This document shows, in pieces, positions 1 to 13,600 of a stretch of DNA of 64,000 nucleotides. Made by a program: the position numbers and the translations under genes. Source of the DNA: Branchiostoma floridae (taxonomy: Eukaryota > Chordata > Leptocardii > Amphioxiformes > Branchiostomatidae); assembly GCF_000003815.2 (NCBI RefSeq), contig NC_049986.1:14335933-14399932 (forward strand), in the 5' to 3' direction. The notes beneath the pieces were generated by a model, which saw only the letters and a program-made list of their open reading frames with translations, did not search any database and was not told the origin of the DNA. Every line of letters starts with the position of its first letter. The first letter of the stretch is position 1.

Positions 1-1662
1 CAATTTCCCAAAGGCCTGTATGATCATCTGTTATTGATTAGATTTGCATTTTATAGCATAGAGAGAATATGCAGAGTCTGCAAATATGAATCTTTTTAGG
101 TATAGAAATGATTTGATTAAAGGAATATTCAGTATTTGTATTTGTTGGGCCTTCATTTTGTTTTATCAGCACTTTCATCTCTCCTGTCCTTGATATTATA
201 TTACTGCACTAATTTACACCAGTGGAGTAGGGGTGATTTTTTAAGCATGATAGGAATATCAATCTGTAAAAAATAGAAATAGATTGGTGGTCAAAGAAAG
301 TCATGAGATTTCCAGGAACCCCTTTATCTCCTTCAGATCCATGCATCTCTGGTTTTATGCTCCATCCAGATCTCAGACTATTATCACATGATTAGGCTGA
401 CCATTTGCACAACTCCATCTATATCTGGAGATCCCACATTCCTTGGAAACTTATCTTAGCCCTTGCTGGCTTATTGGCTTCCAAATAAGAAGTCTGTGGA
501 TTTTGCAAAGAGTTTTCTTCTCAGTGGTTTGCGAATTGTAGAAGAGGGGGTTTCACTTGTCCATCAGGTATTCTGTAAACCCATTACACAACCTCCTTCA
601 CCATTTAACTTCCCATTCCCCTGGGGCCCCATCTGTTCCTGATTTCTGCCCCTGTCCCAAGTTATCCTTGGATTTTCTGGTTTCCTGACCTCAAAACCAC
701 ATGAGGGCCCCCCAAAAAATACTGCCATTGTTCTGTGAAATTAACTGTAGTGGCACTTTGTTATGTCAGGTTAAATGGGTGGTAACCTATTAAGGTGAAA
801 GTAAAATATAATCTATTAAGGTTTAGGTAACAGGCTTTATGTCTTTTGTACTGCTGTGGTGTACTGACATGTTGAAATATCACACAACTGAGGATAGAGA
901 AAGTGAAAATTGACACATAGTGACACACCATTGTTAGCTTTGCATCAGTCCAAAATTGTGTTGTTTTATTTACTCATATTTCTATAACCATAATGCATAA
1001 CAGTTTTAATTGTACACTTGGATAGTTGGGTAATATTTTTCCACTCCATTAGATATAATCAGGGGTTTGAAAGAGATAGATAATGAGTATGCTGGAATGA
1101 CTAATATGGCGATTTACGATGTTAATTTTCAATGGCAAAAACAAGGATTTGACCTAAGACTTAACAAAATTTTGGAGTCAGAGAGTGGTACGTAATAATT
1201 TTGTCATTCACTTTTCTAATAGTTTTTTGATTCAAAGACAAGACGTATTTCTTAACTGACGAACCATCATTCTGGATGAAAAATTTTGTTGTATTAGACT
1301 TTGATGCAGTTCTAACCACAGGAAACCTTGCCATGCAAATGGACTATTGAACCATCATTTGTTTTAGTCCTGCCCACTGTGAACACATGGTCTCCATCAA
1401 GTCTAACTAAACAGGGCCCCTCCCCTCTTCCAGCAATACATATGCAGTAGTTACATAATTGAAACCTGCATTTTTTGCCACTTTGCATGGACTGGAGGAG
1501 TCCTGACAGGAAGGGTACTAATTCTCGCCTGATTGAAGGTCAGAGGTCAGCAGGAAGTACATTTATAGTTTTCAAAGACCCAGAGAGCTTCCTCCTCTCA
1601 GAGTTGACTACCAGGAGCCGGTCATTTTGTCAGTTGAGTTGGCAGTTCTGAAATGTTTCTCC
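1..1662. other. Upstream flank of RAPGEF1, no gene seen
   Basis: No open reading frame with protein-like composition, no repeat with clear ends and no RNA gene was seen. The stretch is AT-rich with a more complex part near 300-720. It may hold the RAPGEF1 promoter and 5'UTR, or be an intron behind a further upstream 5' exon; the sequence does not decide this. Confidence 0.5.
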
Positions 1663-4600
1663 ATGGAGTTCTGGAGTAAGTTTCCGCAGCCTGCCAGCAC
1701 CCCGAACACTAGAACCTTCACCAGGAGGAGACGGAGTGGGAGGGGGTCGGACCCGTTTCTGGAGCTGCAGCGTGATGTGCAGACCCAGTACAGGAGACGC
1801 TCCATGGGCTGCTCTCCCAGCGAGACTTCCAACAGCAAACAACTCTTCATGCTGGCAGAGAAGAGTCTGGTGGCATACAGACTGGCCAGGCTGTCCATTT
1901 CAAGCCAGGTTTTGTGTTTTGTTGTGTTGTTGTTGTTTTTGAAAGGTCGTGTAGGTGTAATGCAGAGTGATGGGAGTTAATGAAGGTTGCAGGGACCGTT
2001 GGATCATGTGTCAGCTTTCCCTTCCTCCTAGCCTGGTTACCAAACCCCAGCCCGATCTCAAGTATCTATCGTGCTACCTTCCTCCTGGCCCCGAGCGGTA
2101 ACTGTAAAGTCAGATTAGCTCAGATCTTACATCCTTCTTTTCCTAGGTCAGTTTACATAATCCCATAAGCTACATCTTTGCTACCTTCCTGAAAACTTGG
2201 CACTGTAGGTTTCTCAATTCTTTACCCATCCATTCTATTTACCAGTAACCTGATCCATGACTGCGGTTAAAGATTTTAAGAGATACACTAAAACCTTGTT
2301 GTTTACATTGTGAAGTATAGGTACCAATATGCTTAATTCAATAATTGACACCAAAACGTCTGGCCTGTATTAAGTTTCACGCCCCTTGCTCTATTACATC
2401 ATCTACTCTAGAGTAATGGCCTTTGCTGCTTCATCAGTCTATCCAAATATGCCCTTTTTTCGATGAATCACGAGAGCTTTGAACAGAAATGGAAGTAACA
2501 GTCAACATGCATGAGACAGCATGGACCAGTGCCAAAGTCTCAGTTACAGCTTCAGAGTGCAGCAAGTCTGTTCCTGCTGATACTATCTCACAGACAGGAC
2601 TTGGTGGAGTCAGATGCTACAGATTGTACCAATCCTGTGTTGTTTGCTACATGTCATGTCTAAAAGCTGGGGGCTTGCTTCCACCCTAAATACAAGCCAT
2701 TATGTTTCCCTTACTGGAGTTGTTTTGTAGGGAAACTGTTTGATGTTTGAATGTTTCCAAACCAAACTTTAGGAGTCCCCCAAGGCTGGTGCATGATGAG
2801 TCCCTGATGTCAGAGTCTGTCACTGAACATTTTGGTAACATGGTGTTTACATGGGTTAAGTCAACTTTAGTATGGTACATTTTGTAATATACATGTAGCT
2901 ACATTGATATAAGAAGGAGAACAGCTTAGGCATAGGAACATAGATATTGTGTTTCCGATTACGGTACTAAAAAAAAACATTTTCAGTTATTGGATCAAAA
3001 ATTTTATGTCCCAGGCCAACAGTCAACATATGCCACCCGCATACAGCCTGAGGGTAAGCATGTTTTTGATAGGGTCTGATAATAAATGGTTAAGCAGGTT
3101 TACCGTTAAGTCTACAGGAAGATTTCCCTTTTTTCTGCCAGAAGATACCAAAATGCAACTGATGCAGGAAATCGCAGTTTGTGTGCAAGATAACACTTCC
3201 TTGTGATTTCCCGAGCATTCAAATCTTGAAGTAGACTATGTCCTTCCAAGTATCAGTAAAAAGAGTTCTCATCTTGAGCCAAACATTTGACATTCAGATC
3301 TCTCTGGGTGCCTTCCCTTGCCTGTCTGTGTAAATATCAGGTCCTCTTAGCTGTGGTTTCCTCTACAGGAACAGGATACACAGTGAGGAAACAGCTCCAC
3401 TGAGTTGTTGTCATGCATAGAATGATTAGAAAAACCGAAGCTCTGAACTCGCCAAAACTGGAGTATCATAGGTTTTCTTAATATCAGATGCCTGTTCTGC
3501 TATAGTTTGAAATTGCCTCAACCCAAAAATAGAACATTATATTTCAACATCTTCACACAAGATGGTACCAAAACCAGGAAAGGAAACAACAAGTCACGAC
3601 CTTGGCAAGTTTTCAGCTCAAGGTGATTCAGCTGTAAGTAGTGATGCTCCAAACCCAAGACATTGAAGACAATGACTACATTGTCCCAAGTGCCTTCTAT
3701 ATTTATGTTACTGTCCACCTAAAGCAGGAAACCCAAGAACAAGGTCAAAAGGATTGGCCGTTGAATAGCTTGGTATTTTTAGGTTATCCATAACATGTGA
3801 ATAAAATTTCCTTTAGTGAATAGCAGTTCTCATTGCACGTCCCAGCTTTGATGTAGATGGCCCAGTCCACATGTACTTGCCAGACAACCCTGTGTGCCCT
3901 AGGGAGTTCATGTTGACCCAGTCCCACACAAGGTGCTACAGACGCTCAGCATAAACACTGGCGCAGCCTTGAACCACCTCAGCTGGCTTGTTGTAGGCGG
4001 AGCCGCTGTAGGATGCTACCACTTCAAAGCCCCACTTTGAAGATGCGGCATTGAACTCTGAACTCCTGCTAGAGGTTGATGTTGCCAAAGCTAACAGTGG
4101 GCTCAGACTTTCACATAACAAAGTTAACATCTATACAAACACGTCTCAGGGGCAGGTTGTGGTGCAAGTTATGTCAAAGGGTTGCATAAATACAGAGAAA
4201 ACCTGAGTAAATATGATAGCTCTTCACCCCTTTGTTCCTGAAACTAAAAAAGCACTTAATCTTAACGTAACTTTGACCTTAGTGGGGTATAAACCTGGTT
4301 ACCAGCTGTTTTCAGGTCTTCTGTGTAGTACGGCTGGTCAATAATATGGTTATGGTTGCCAAACCTAAAGGCTTCCCTCTGCTTTTATGTCATTTGTGTT
4401 TCCTGTGCTATTCCACTCACCAAGTTTCCATTGTTTATACATTGCAAGTAATAGATAGTTGGTGAGTTGGATAGCACATTCATGCTGTAAGATTAGGCCA
4501 GCTGTGTGCAAAAAGTTAGAAGGACATTAAGTTTAACCATCATGCGTTAAAAAGCCTTGCCATTGTCAAAGTTATAATATTTTTTAGGAGATCCTAATGT

Positions 4601-7600
4601 GAAAATTCGACATGCCTTCCTATCTGTACAACTACATATACAGCAGAGATGAGTCTGAGCCTAAATATGTCTGAAGAGTGCCTACCAGGAGGGATTTCAA
4701 CTGATGTGGACATGAGTCAGAAAACTGGAAGAAGCCGATGAAAAGTAACCCGAATTTTCCAGGATGAAAACATTTCCCTAAAAATTGGCAGCTGCTACAA
4801 ACCCTTGCCAATTGAGAGAGTAGTTGGCCCACCCAATAAAAAAGATTAAAAGATAAAGTAACTGTAACCTATAGCTGACAAGTCTCTTCCCATATTTTCC
4901 AGGATGTGGACAAGTTGCACCTCTCCCAGAAAGTGGTCATCAACGCCCTGACGTACCTGGAGGCTGTGGTGGACAAGAACATCCTGGAGAACGTGCCGGC
5001 AACGGCTAGCGAGGTGCTGCAGACGGTCATGGAGCTGTACAGCACACTCAACTCATGTCTCATCAAGGAACAAAGGTAGGAATCACTACAGTAGGGACTG
5101 TACAGCACACTCAACTCATGTCTCATCAAGGAACAAAGGTAGGAATCACTACAGTAGGGACTGTACAGCACACTCAACTCATGTCTCATCAAGGAACAAA
5201 GGTAGGAATCACTACAGTAGGAACTGTACAGCACACTCAACTCATGTCTCATCAAGGAACAAAGGTAGGAACTGTACAGCACACTCAACTCTTGTCTCAT
5301 CAAGGAACAAAGGTAGAAATACCTACCTTAGGTTGTGTGATTTCCTGAAAGATGTACAACTTTTTCTTGCACTTCTGAACGCCTTTGAAGTTTTGTTTGT
5401 ATCGTGTTGGATATCTTTCCAATCATTCCGATAACTGTGTGTTTCACTTGGTGTTTCCTACCTCTCCTTAAAAACGACAAGAGCAAAAATTTGTCTTTGG
5501 ATAGGGTTGTGTGTCATTTTTACCAGACTACGGTAAGAAATGTTGGAGAGATACAGATACAGCCATCCCACCTGTTTAAGTCCCATCTTGCTCGTGTTGT
5601 GCCAAAGCCACGAGTGTACCAGATTCTGGTCAAGCTGATCAATGTCATGACTGTTCATGTTCCCGGTTCTGTGACTACAAGATCCGGAATGAATACCATA
5701 ATGTACATGTTTTATTTTCAGTTCTGTGATTATGTCGTGCCATAACCAAGTGTACCATACCTTTCCCCCCACAGTTCTGTGATCATGTCGTGCCATAACC
5801 AAGTGTACCAGAGATATAAAGAGTACATATCTTTCCCCCCCACAGTTCTGTGATCATGTCGTGCCATAACCAAGTGTACCAGAGCCTGGCCAACCTGATA
5901 CGCTGGTCCGACCAGGTGCTGCTGGAGGAGGGGGAGATCTCCAACAAGGAGGCCGCCAACGAGGTCATCCATGCAGTCGTGGATGGAGTCAAGGTAAAAA
6001 TAGAGCTCTGTAACGTTTGGTTTGTAGTTGATGTGAAAGGATAAGAAGAACACAACCTGAAGATGTGATGAAGATTATTATTATTGGAGTGTTCGGGTCT
6101 TGAGATGTTGATTTTTATATTGTGGTTGTATAAAATGGGTCCAACCCATTAAATCTGGTATATAGGCTCTAAACAACTTTTCAAGTACAAAAGTTTAAAA
6201 GTACAGTTGAAAATTTAGTTCATTCATATAAGGAAAGTGTGGGGGAAAACAGTTTTCAGAAATTATTCTTTAAACAGTAAAATGCAGAAAAGGAATTAAA
6301 AACCCATAAAGTGACTAATGAAATCATTTTGATCTGACAGTCAATTTCAAATTTTGCCCCACTTTACAGGAACTGGTACAGTTGTCTATCGAGAGATTAC
6401 AGGACAAGTCCATGCCCCGCTCCAGATCAACAACAGAAGTTTCTCCCACCAAGGCTATCAGGTGAGTCAAGTACCACTCATCTGCTGGTGACTTTGTGTA
6501 GGAATTCCTACAGTATATGAGTCATCCTACAGCAAAATGCCTCTCAGTGGTGTTCCATTGTGCAGGAAATCTGGAAAAGTCACTTAGTCTAGGGGAGGGA
6601 GTTGTTTTCCGGAGCTGCGCAGAAAGTGCCCAGTGCCTACCCTTAGCCTGTTTCTTTTAGATAATTTTTTTCCCTTGGCAAATTTCGATCACAAAGGTCT
6701 ATATTTCTGCAAGAGTGACTGAAGCATGTATATTTTTAAAATCTTGCCAAAAATTGTGACCTTTGGCATGCTTTGACCTATGAGTGACCTTCATATTCGA
6801 GACTGGCACATGGACTGATCCATTAGGGGAGGGGGTGCAATCCTGACATCATGACAATCATCTGGCTGTAGCTCGTTAAAATGCCGGAGTTGAACTCGGG
6901 CTTTTTGAACCAAAACAAACCTAACAAATCCAGCTTTGCAGTGGGGGTAAAGACTTGAGGTTTGAAATGTAGGTAAATGTATTTTTAAGTGATTGTTTGA
7001 CATGGCTTAACCATGTAGGGAATGGGCAATTCGATTTAGCAGCCCCTCCCCTCTAAGTAGGAAGAAGACTTGGCTGTATACCAAGTATACTTCCGTAATT
7101 ACTTCTTATGGAATCACAGATTTTGGGGATGTGAATCCTAAACCTGCAGGAAAAGGGAAGTTTTTTTAGCATTACCAAGGTGATGGCATACAGATTTCAC
7201 TTGTGAAACACTTAAGTTGCTATTTCATCTTTTTTTTTTACATTTTCGATGAAAGATGACAATGCAGAAGTGTAGTATGCTACGCAACTCTACATACAAG
7301 ATATTGCTGTCATCAAAAATTTGAATGTCTATGGTTGATGCCTTACCTAATAATGTACATGCTACTCCCAGTCCCAATGGCCATAGGTCCTCACTAGGAG
7401 AAATCCCGCTGAGCCCTCGCGAGAAAGAGATCGTGCAACAGACCTCTCCCATCGCCAGGTCGACAGAAAGCTTGATGTCGACCAGCTCCTCCGAAACATC
7501 GGGGGATGAACCGCCACCGAAGCCAGCTTTGCCACGGGACAGGGTCTTAATCAATGTGGACAGGTCAGTCATGTTGGAGTACTGTTGGAGTACTGTTGGA

Positions 7601-10600
7601 GGTGTATTGTTTCCTGGAGAGGTGGGAAACAATGGCAACAATACCAAAACTGTAATGATTTTGAGAAATCTGAACAGNNNNNNNNNNNNNNNNNNNNNNN
7701 NNNNNNNNNNNNNNNNNNNNNNNNNNNNNNNNNNNNNNNNNNNNNNNNNNNNNNNNNNNNNNNNNNNNNNNNNNNNNNNNNNNNNNNNNNNNNNNNNNNN
7801 NNNNNNNNNNNNNNNNNNNNNNNNNNNNNNNNNNNNNNNNNNNNNNNNNNNNNNNNNNNNNNNNNNNNNNNNNNNNNNNNNNNNNNNNNNNNNNNNNNNN
7901 NNNNNNNNNNNGCGAGACCAGCAGCTCGGACGGGACGGGGCAAGCCACCTCCCCCGACCCCCCCGGTAACACCTCCAACCGCTCCAGTCTGCATGACAGT
8001 GACTCCACAGACTCCGCTTCCACTAACCGAGGCAGTATGGCCAGTCAGGACTCTCTGTTTGGCGACCGGAGTCCCGCTAACACTCTTGACACTTCGGCCA
8101 GTGCAATGGGGGCCGCAGACTCTCCTCCAAAGTTGCCGAAAAAATTGCGAAAGCACACAACTCCGCATGGCAGTTACGATAACTTGTTACAGGACAGTTT
8201 CTTGGGGTCTGACGGCCCGTTCTCGCATCACGTTGGTAGTCCGCATGCTCAAACGAGTGGTTTTTCCCAGCATGCCTCGTTGCAGCCTATGCCTTCCCAG
8301 AATGCTCTGTGTGGTAGCAGGTCACCTGACCCAGATGTTCCACCACCGCTACCAATGAAAAAGAAGCACAGTAAGTTGGGGTTCATGTGTTTGATTCACC
8401 TTGAGTATAGGTTGTGCAGCTTGCTTAAAACATGGAGTCTAGAGTTTCTAGTGTGTGGAGATGTTTGCTTTAGTGAGACATACAAATAGTCTAGGCTGTC
8501 TATTGAATACTAAGCTCTTGTGCTGTTTTTGCCCTATACTGGATATCTTTTTAAGTAGATGTTAGAGTTACTGTGTTTGTGAAGTGCAAGCCAGTTCTTT
8601 ATCTCTACAACACTTTTGTGCTTTATTGTGTACATTCATAACAATAACTGCCCAACTAAATGGTATGTATTATACATATAAGTACTAGGACAGACCAGTA
8701 ACAAACCAGGACAAACTACTATACAATGACATGTAATGTTTCATTCTATTTAGATGTTGACAAATACTTATTTCCTGAAGCATTTTTATATCTGAATGTA
8801 ATTGGGATGCAGTTTATAAAGGAACATACCATGGATTTCGATCTCTGTCAAATATGCACTGTGCAGAGACACTGTAGCTACAACAGTTTACTAGTACTTA
8901 CTGAACTCATTATCTATTTTGGTTACTCTCTCCACAGTTCAAGCATACATCCACATGTTTGGGGACTACTCTGAGCCGAGCCCAAATTTCTTCTACTCCG
9001 CCCATCAGGGCCTGGGTTACAATGGACTTGAAATGTCTCCTTATGATAACCTGAGTCCCTGTATGGAGACCTCGCCATACGACAATGTGCAATACAACAC
9101 AGAGCAACCCGCCGGAAGTTTTAATTCCGCTGGAAACATCTTCAGATTTTCCCACTTAACGCCGGAAGGACAAGCTGGAAACGGAAACGTACCTGTAGAA
9201 GCCCCAGCCCTCCCCCCGAAAAGAAAACATTTAGTAAGTACTACTGTAAATGCATTTAAGTTCGCGGGGATTTAGTTTCGCGGTAGCGGGAAAAGGACTG
9301 TTCGCGGTGGTTTTAAGTTCGGGGTAGCACCATGCACTGTAGGCTCTTACTGCCATAGAAAAATGTTCGCGGTGGTTTTACGTTCACGGTAAATTGGCAA
9401 CGCGAAAACCACATGCATAAAACCACCTCGGATATTTCTGCATTTACAGTAAGTGTACCTCATTTTAGCCTTTGCCACTCTATACAGGGGTCTAAAAAAT
9501 ACTTGTAGTTAAGTTTTCTCCAGACGTCTGCTTTTCCATGTTTTCTTTATGCAAACTGAAAAAAAGTGGTAAGTATACATGTATATATCTAGAAGTGATA
9601 TGATATTGCCAAAATTTTAGTACAGACAGTAAGTACATGTTATTGAAGTACTATTGGTTTCTTGCATGTTGCTGAAGTATCATTGGTTTCTGTATGTACA
9701 TATAGCAGGGGGGCTTCATTCCAAATGGATTTTTTAGTTACAGATTTAGTTACAGATTCCTTTTCCCCCTGTTTTCCAGGACAAGGATAACAGACGACAC
9801 TACACGTCACACGGCCTCCCCTCCCCGCCCATGTACGAGACCCCTTCCAGAGACAAGTCCATCAGTCTGATAGAACCCTCTCCGACAAGTGCTAGGTACA
9901 GGGCTGTCTTTCTTACTAGCTATTTACATAATGTACATTGTCTGACAAAAGTGGCCTTCTTGTTTGGCCTCCTATCTGCTAAAATTACCATAATATTCTG
10001 TAGAAAAAGTGACCTCATTTTTATGCCCCCATCTTCTAAAATTACCATGATATTCTGTAGAAAAAGTGACCTCATTTTTATGCCCCCATCTTCTAAAATT
10101 ACCATGATATTCTGTAGAAAAGTGACCTCATTTTTTTGCCCCCATCTTCTAAAATTACCATGATATTCTGTAGAAAAGTGACCTCATTTTTTTGCCTCCT
10201 ATCTGCTGCTATTATCATGATATTCTGTAGGAAATTTGAACAATTTAAATGTCTATAATCCTAAAACTTCCCACATATACATTGTAGGGGGTTCTATTAT
10301 ATGAAAAGGAAAGTGATTCAGAACCTAGAATATCCTGTTTGTTAGGCACATTTCATGTTGATATGTATCAGATCAGCAATAAAAAACTGAATCATATTTA
10401 AGCAGACATCAAGGCTTTACATGTGGCTCGGCTCACCTAACCCTTGTCTTTTCAGTTTGGAAGACAGACCGGGCACCCCTAAAGAGGTGGAGGACAAAGG
10501 AGACACCACCGCCAAGCCCAACACACTGGACTCCTTGGATGTGTCTGACAAGTTAGTTTTCAAGAAAGAGGTGGGTTACCCCAGGAAATACCACACGATG

Positions 10601-13600
10601 CCCAAAACAAAAGTTAGTACAACCCACCATTCCCACTCATAGCAGGACTGTGCTTTGTTTTCACCTGGCTTGTGCCTGCGCTGTGTGGAGTGTTTATGGC
10701 TTCATGGTGTGAACTTTCAGTTGCTGTGTTTGCCTGTGGTGCCAGATAGGTTTGTAAAACTTGGTGGAACTCTATTCTTTTCATCAGGTTCTAAGCTTAT
10801 TCATACAATCTGTTAAGCTGTTGATTTAGTTACTGTAAGGTTGTTAGTGTACAGCATCTCTTAGCATGTTAGGTCACATTTCAGCTTTTTTTGTTTGTGT
10901 GAAGGCCTTTGTAACCACTACCGTAATGTTCATGACATATTCAAAGGGTTCTCAACACCAACTGCAATGCCTGGTGAAGTTAGAATGTCTATTGCACTGC
11001 CTTGTCATTGTTTTCATTGTACACTTAAGCAGGGCATTTTGTACATATTTATTTCTGTCTACAGATATGGATAGTACTACTAGACTAGACTAGACTAGGT
11101 GAATGTTGAGGCATGAGACACCATTTTGTATTTGAATTTCGTCTTATCCGCTTTTGTATATGGTTATATTCTGTTGCTGTTGTTGTAATCTCTTTATTAA
11201 GCTCACTTTGTATTGTTAAGTTGCATTTTGCCTCCCACTAGATTTGAGTTGTACTGATTTTTTAATGATTTTTCCTTCAGGGAGAAGATGGACCTGACCT
11301 TAGGGGGGGTTCCATGGATGTGCTGATAGTGCACGCTACTGGAGCTGACAAAAATGGTGAGACTATTAATATTTAAGCGATAAAAATAAGGATTTAAATA
11401 AGTACCCAGTTGACTGATTACTAGATATTTTTATATGATGGTGGTGTTAGCTCTGTAAACTTAGATGCCAGCAAATAAATTGACATAAACATGATTAGGT
11501 ATGATTTCCTTGATATCATTTGCTAACACTTGTTACACATAATAAACTAGTATTAGTCTGTTGGTTTGGTACCATTTTCCACTCTTCATTAGCAGCCCAG
11601 TTTAGTGCCATTACACTACACTACAGTCAGAGTTGACTGTCTTTCAGTGAGTCCCATTTCTGCCTGTGTTCCTCATGATGTTTGGTCTGTGTTTCCCCAG
11701 ACTTGATGTTCTACGAAGCATTCCTGACTACCTACAGAACCTTCATCACACCCAAGAGCCTCATCGACAAACTGCTCTACAGATATCCTTTTAACAAATT
11801 TTGCTACATGATACTGAAAAACTGAAAATGTGCAAGACGGTTAGTGCACTAAGTGTTGTCATCTTAGTTCAAAATATGGTGTTCCGTACATATACATGTA
11901 CAAGTCTTGTACTTTTATTGTTGCTTTTTCAAGGAGCTGTTTGTTTTCCCAATAAGATGAAGAATACTAAAAGACATGTAAGTCTATTGTCAAAATTAGT
12001 CCTTGATGAATAGAGTCTCCATACACAGTTGTAGATATTCTCCTTAACTGTTCCCACATATAACAAGTTCCGTCACATGTCCGACAACACCAGAAAAAGA
12101 GCCAGTCGGAATGCCTTCTTCTTGTTGGTCAGAGTGGTGGATGAGCTGTGGTGAGTAACTAGATCCTTGTAAAGCTTGTATGCTTCTTTAGCAATACAAG
12201 CAACATGCATTGGTTGCATGATTTATCTAGAAAGTTGTTGGTGTTTGACAGAATCATGTATTCAAATTTCACACCACTGCTACACTGGGTGGTTGAGTGA
12301 TAACTATGTAGTCAAACCTGTACTTGTAAACATCTAAGACAATCTGTCCAGTGTGACCACTTTTTTGCGCCTTGAATATTTCTCCCACTGACACATTCTG
12401 TTAAGAGTGTCAACCCTCAACATAGACCAGATTTTATTGATCCCCTGTCCGTAAATTTTGATTGCATTATCATTCTGAATATTTAGATTACAGTACTACT
12501 TCATGGGGTAGTTGATGGATGATGATGTTTGCCTTTTTTGCCCAGTATTGGTGAGCTGACAGAAGAGATAATCCAGATCCTGATGGACCTGGTGTTCAAG
12601 CTGCTGTGTGACGGGGAGCTGGTTCTGGCTAAGCTACTGCGGAACAAGATGCTGAACAAATGTGACCAGAGAAAACAGCTGGCCCTCAACAACAATTTCT
12701 CTCCACTGTCAGCGCTCAGTGTCTCTGTGAAGTAAGTTGTAACATGCTTAAAAGTGTAGCCCTGGATGATGTTTTTGTCATACACTTTTTTTGTATTTGT
12801 GCAAAAATCTTTAAACCTGTGAAAAGTTTTGTTGTTTTTTTAAATTTTATTAAAACAAATATTGATCAGCTTGTGGTAAATGTTAGCTGGTATTTAGTGT
12901 ACTTAAAAAAAAGATGTCACTTTTGATAGATAGCTATTTTCTACCCACTACCTTCATGTGTTGCCAACTTTTTCTATTGTCGATGAAAAAAAAAATCTGA
13001 CGTTTTTTTTGGGGGGTCAGATCATTACTAAATCACAAGATCATAATAGAAGTACAACAGTTATTTCAGAAAAGGTAATCTTTTCTTGTCTCGTGTCTCT
13101 TCTAGGCGTGCCAGTTTGTTTGACTTTAAGGGAGAGGAGTTAGCAGAACAGATGACTCTCCTGGATGCCGAGGCCTTCCAGAAGATCGAGATTCCTGAGA
13201 TTCTGGCCTGGGCCAAGGAGCAGTCTGAGGAGCTTAGTCCGAACCTTACAACATTCACAGAGCACTTCAACAAGATGTCTTACTGGTTAGTAGTCCGAAC
13301 CTTACCACATTTATAGAGCATGTCAACAGAATGTCTATCTTTTTATATTGCCACATTAGTCATTTTTGCAACATACTTTGTTTTGAAGGTTGAAGATTTG
13401 TTTCTCTTACCCCAGGTGCAGATCATGTATCCTCACACAGCCCAAGGCCCAGGACAGAGAGAAACTGGTCAACAGATTCATAAAGATTATGAAGGTAACA
13501 ACTATTCAACAGCATTTGTAAGGACTGCTTAAGGTGACCCTAAGTAGGTTAGCTCTATAGTATAAGCAGCAAATTCCTTATTAATGCTGCCTAATACATA

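Noticed and set aside
5035..5320. Possible CRISPR array
   Set aside because: The units are head-to-tail near-identical copies without unique spacers, in an animal gene.
4869..5348. Repetitive open frames on both strands with periodic residues
   Set aside because: They come from the 63-bp minisatellite, whose period is a multiple of three. The only real coding part is RAPGEF1 exon 2.
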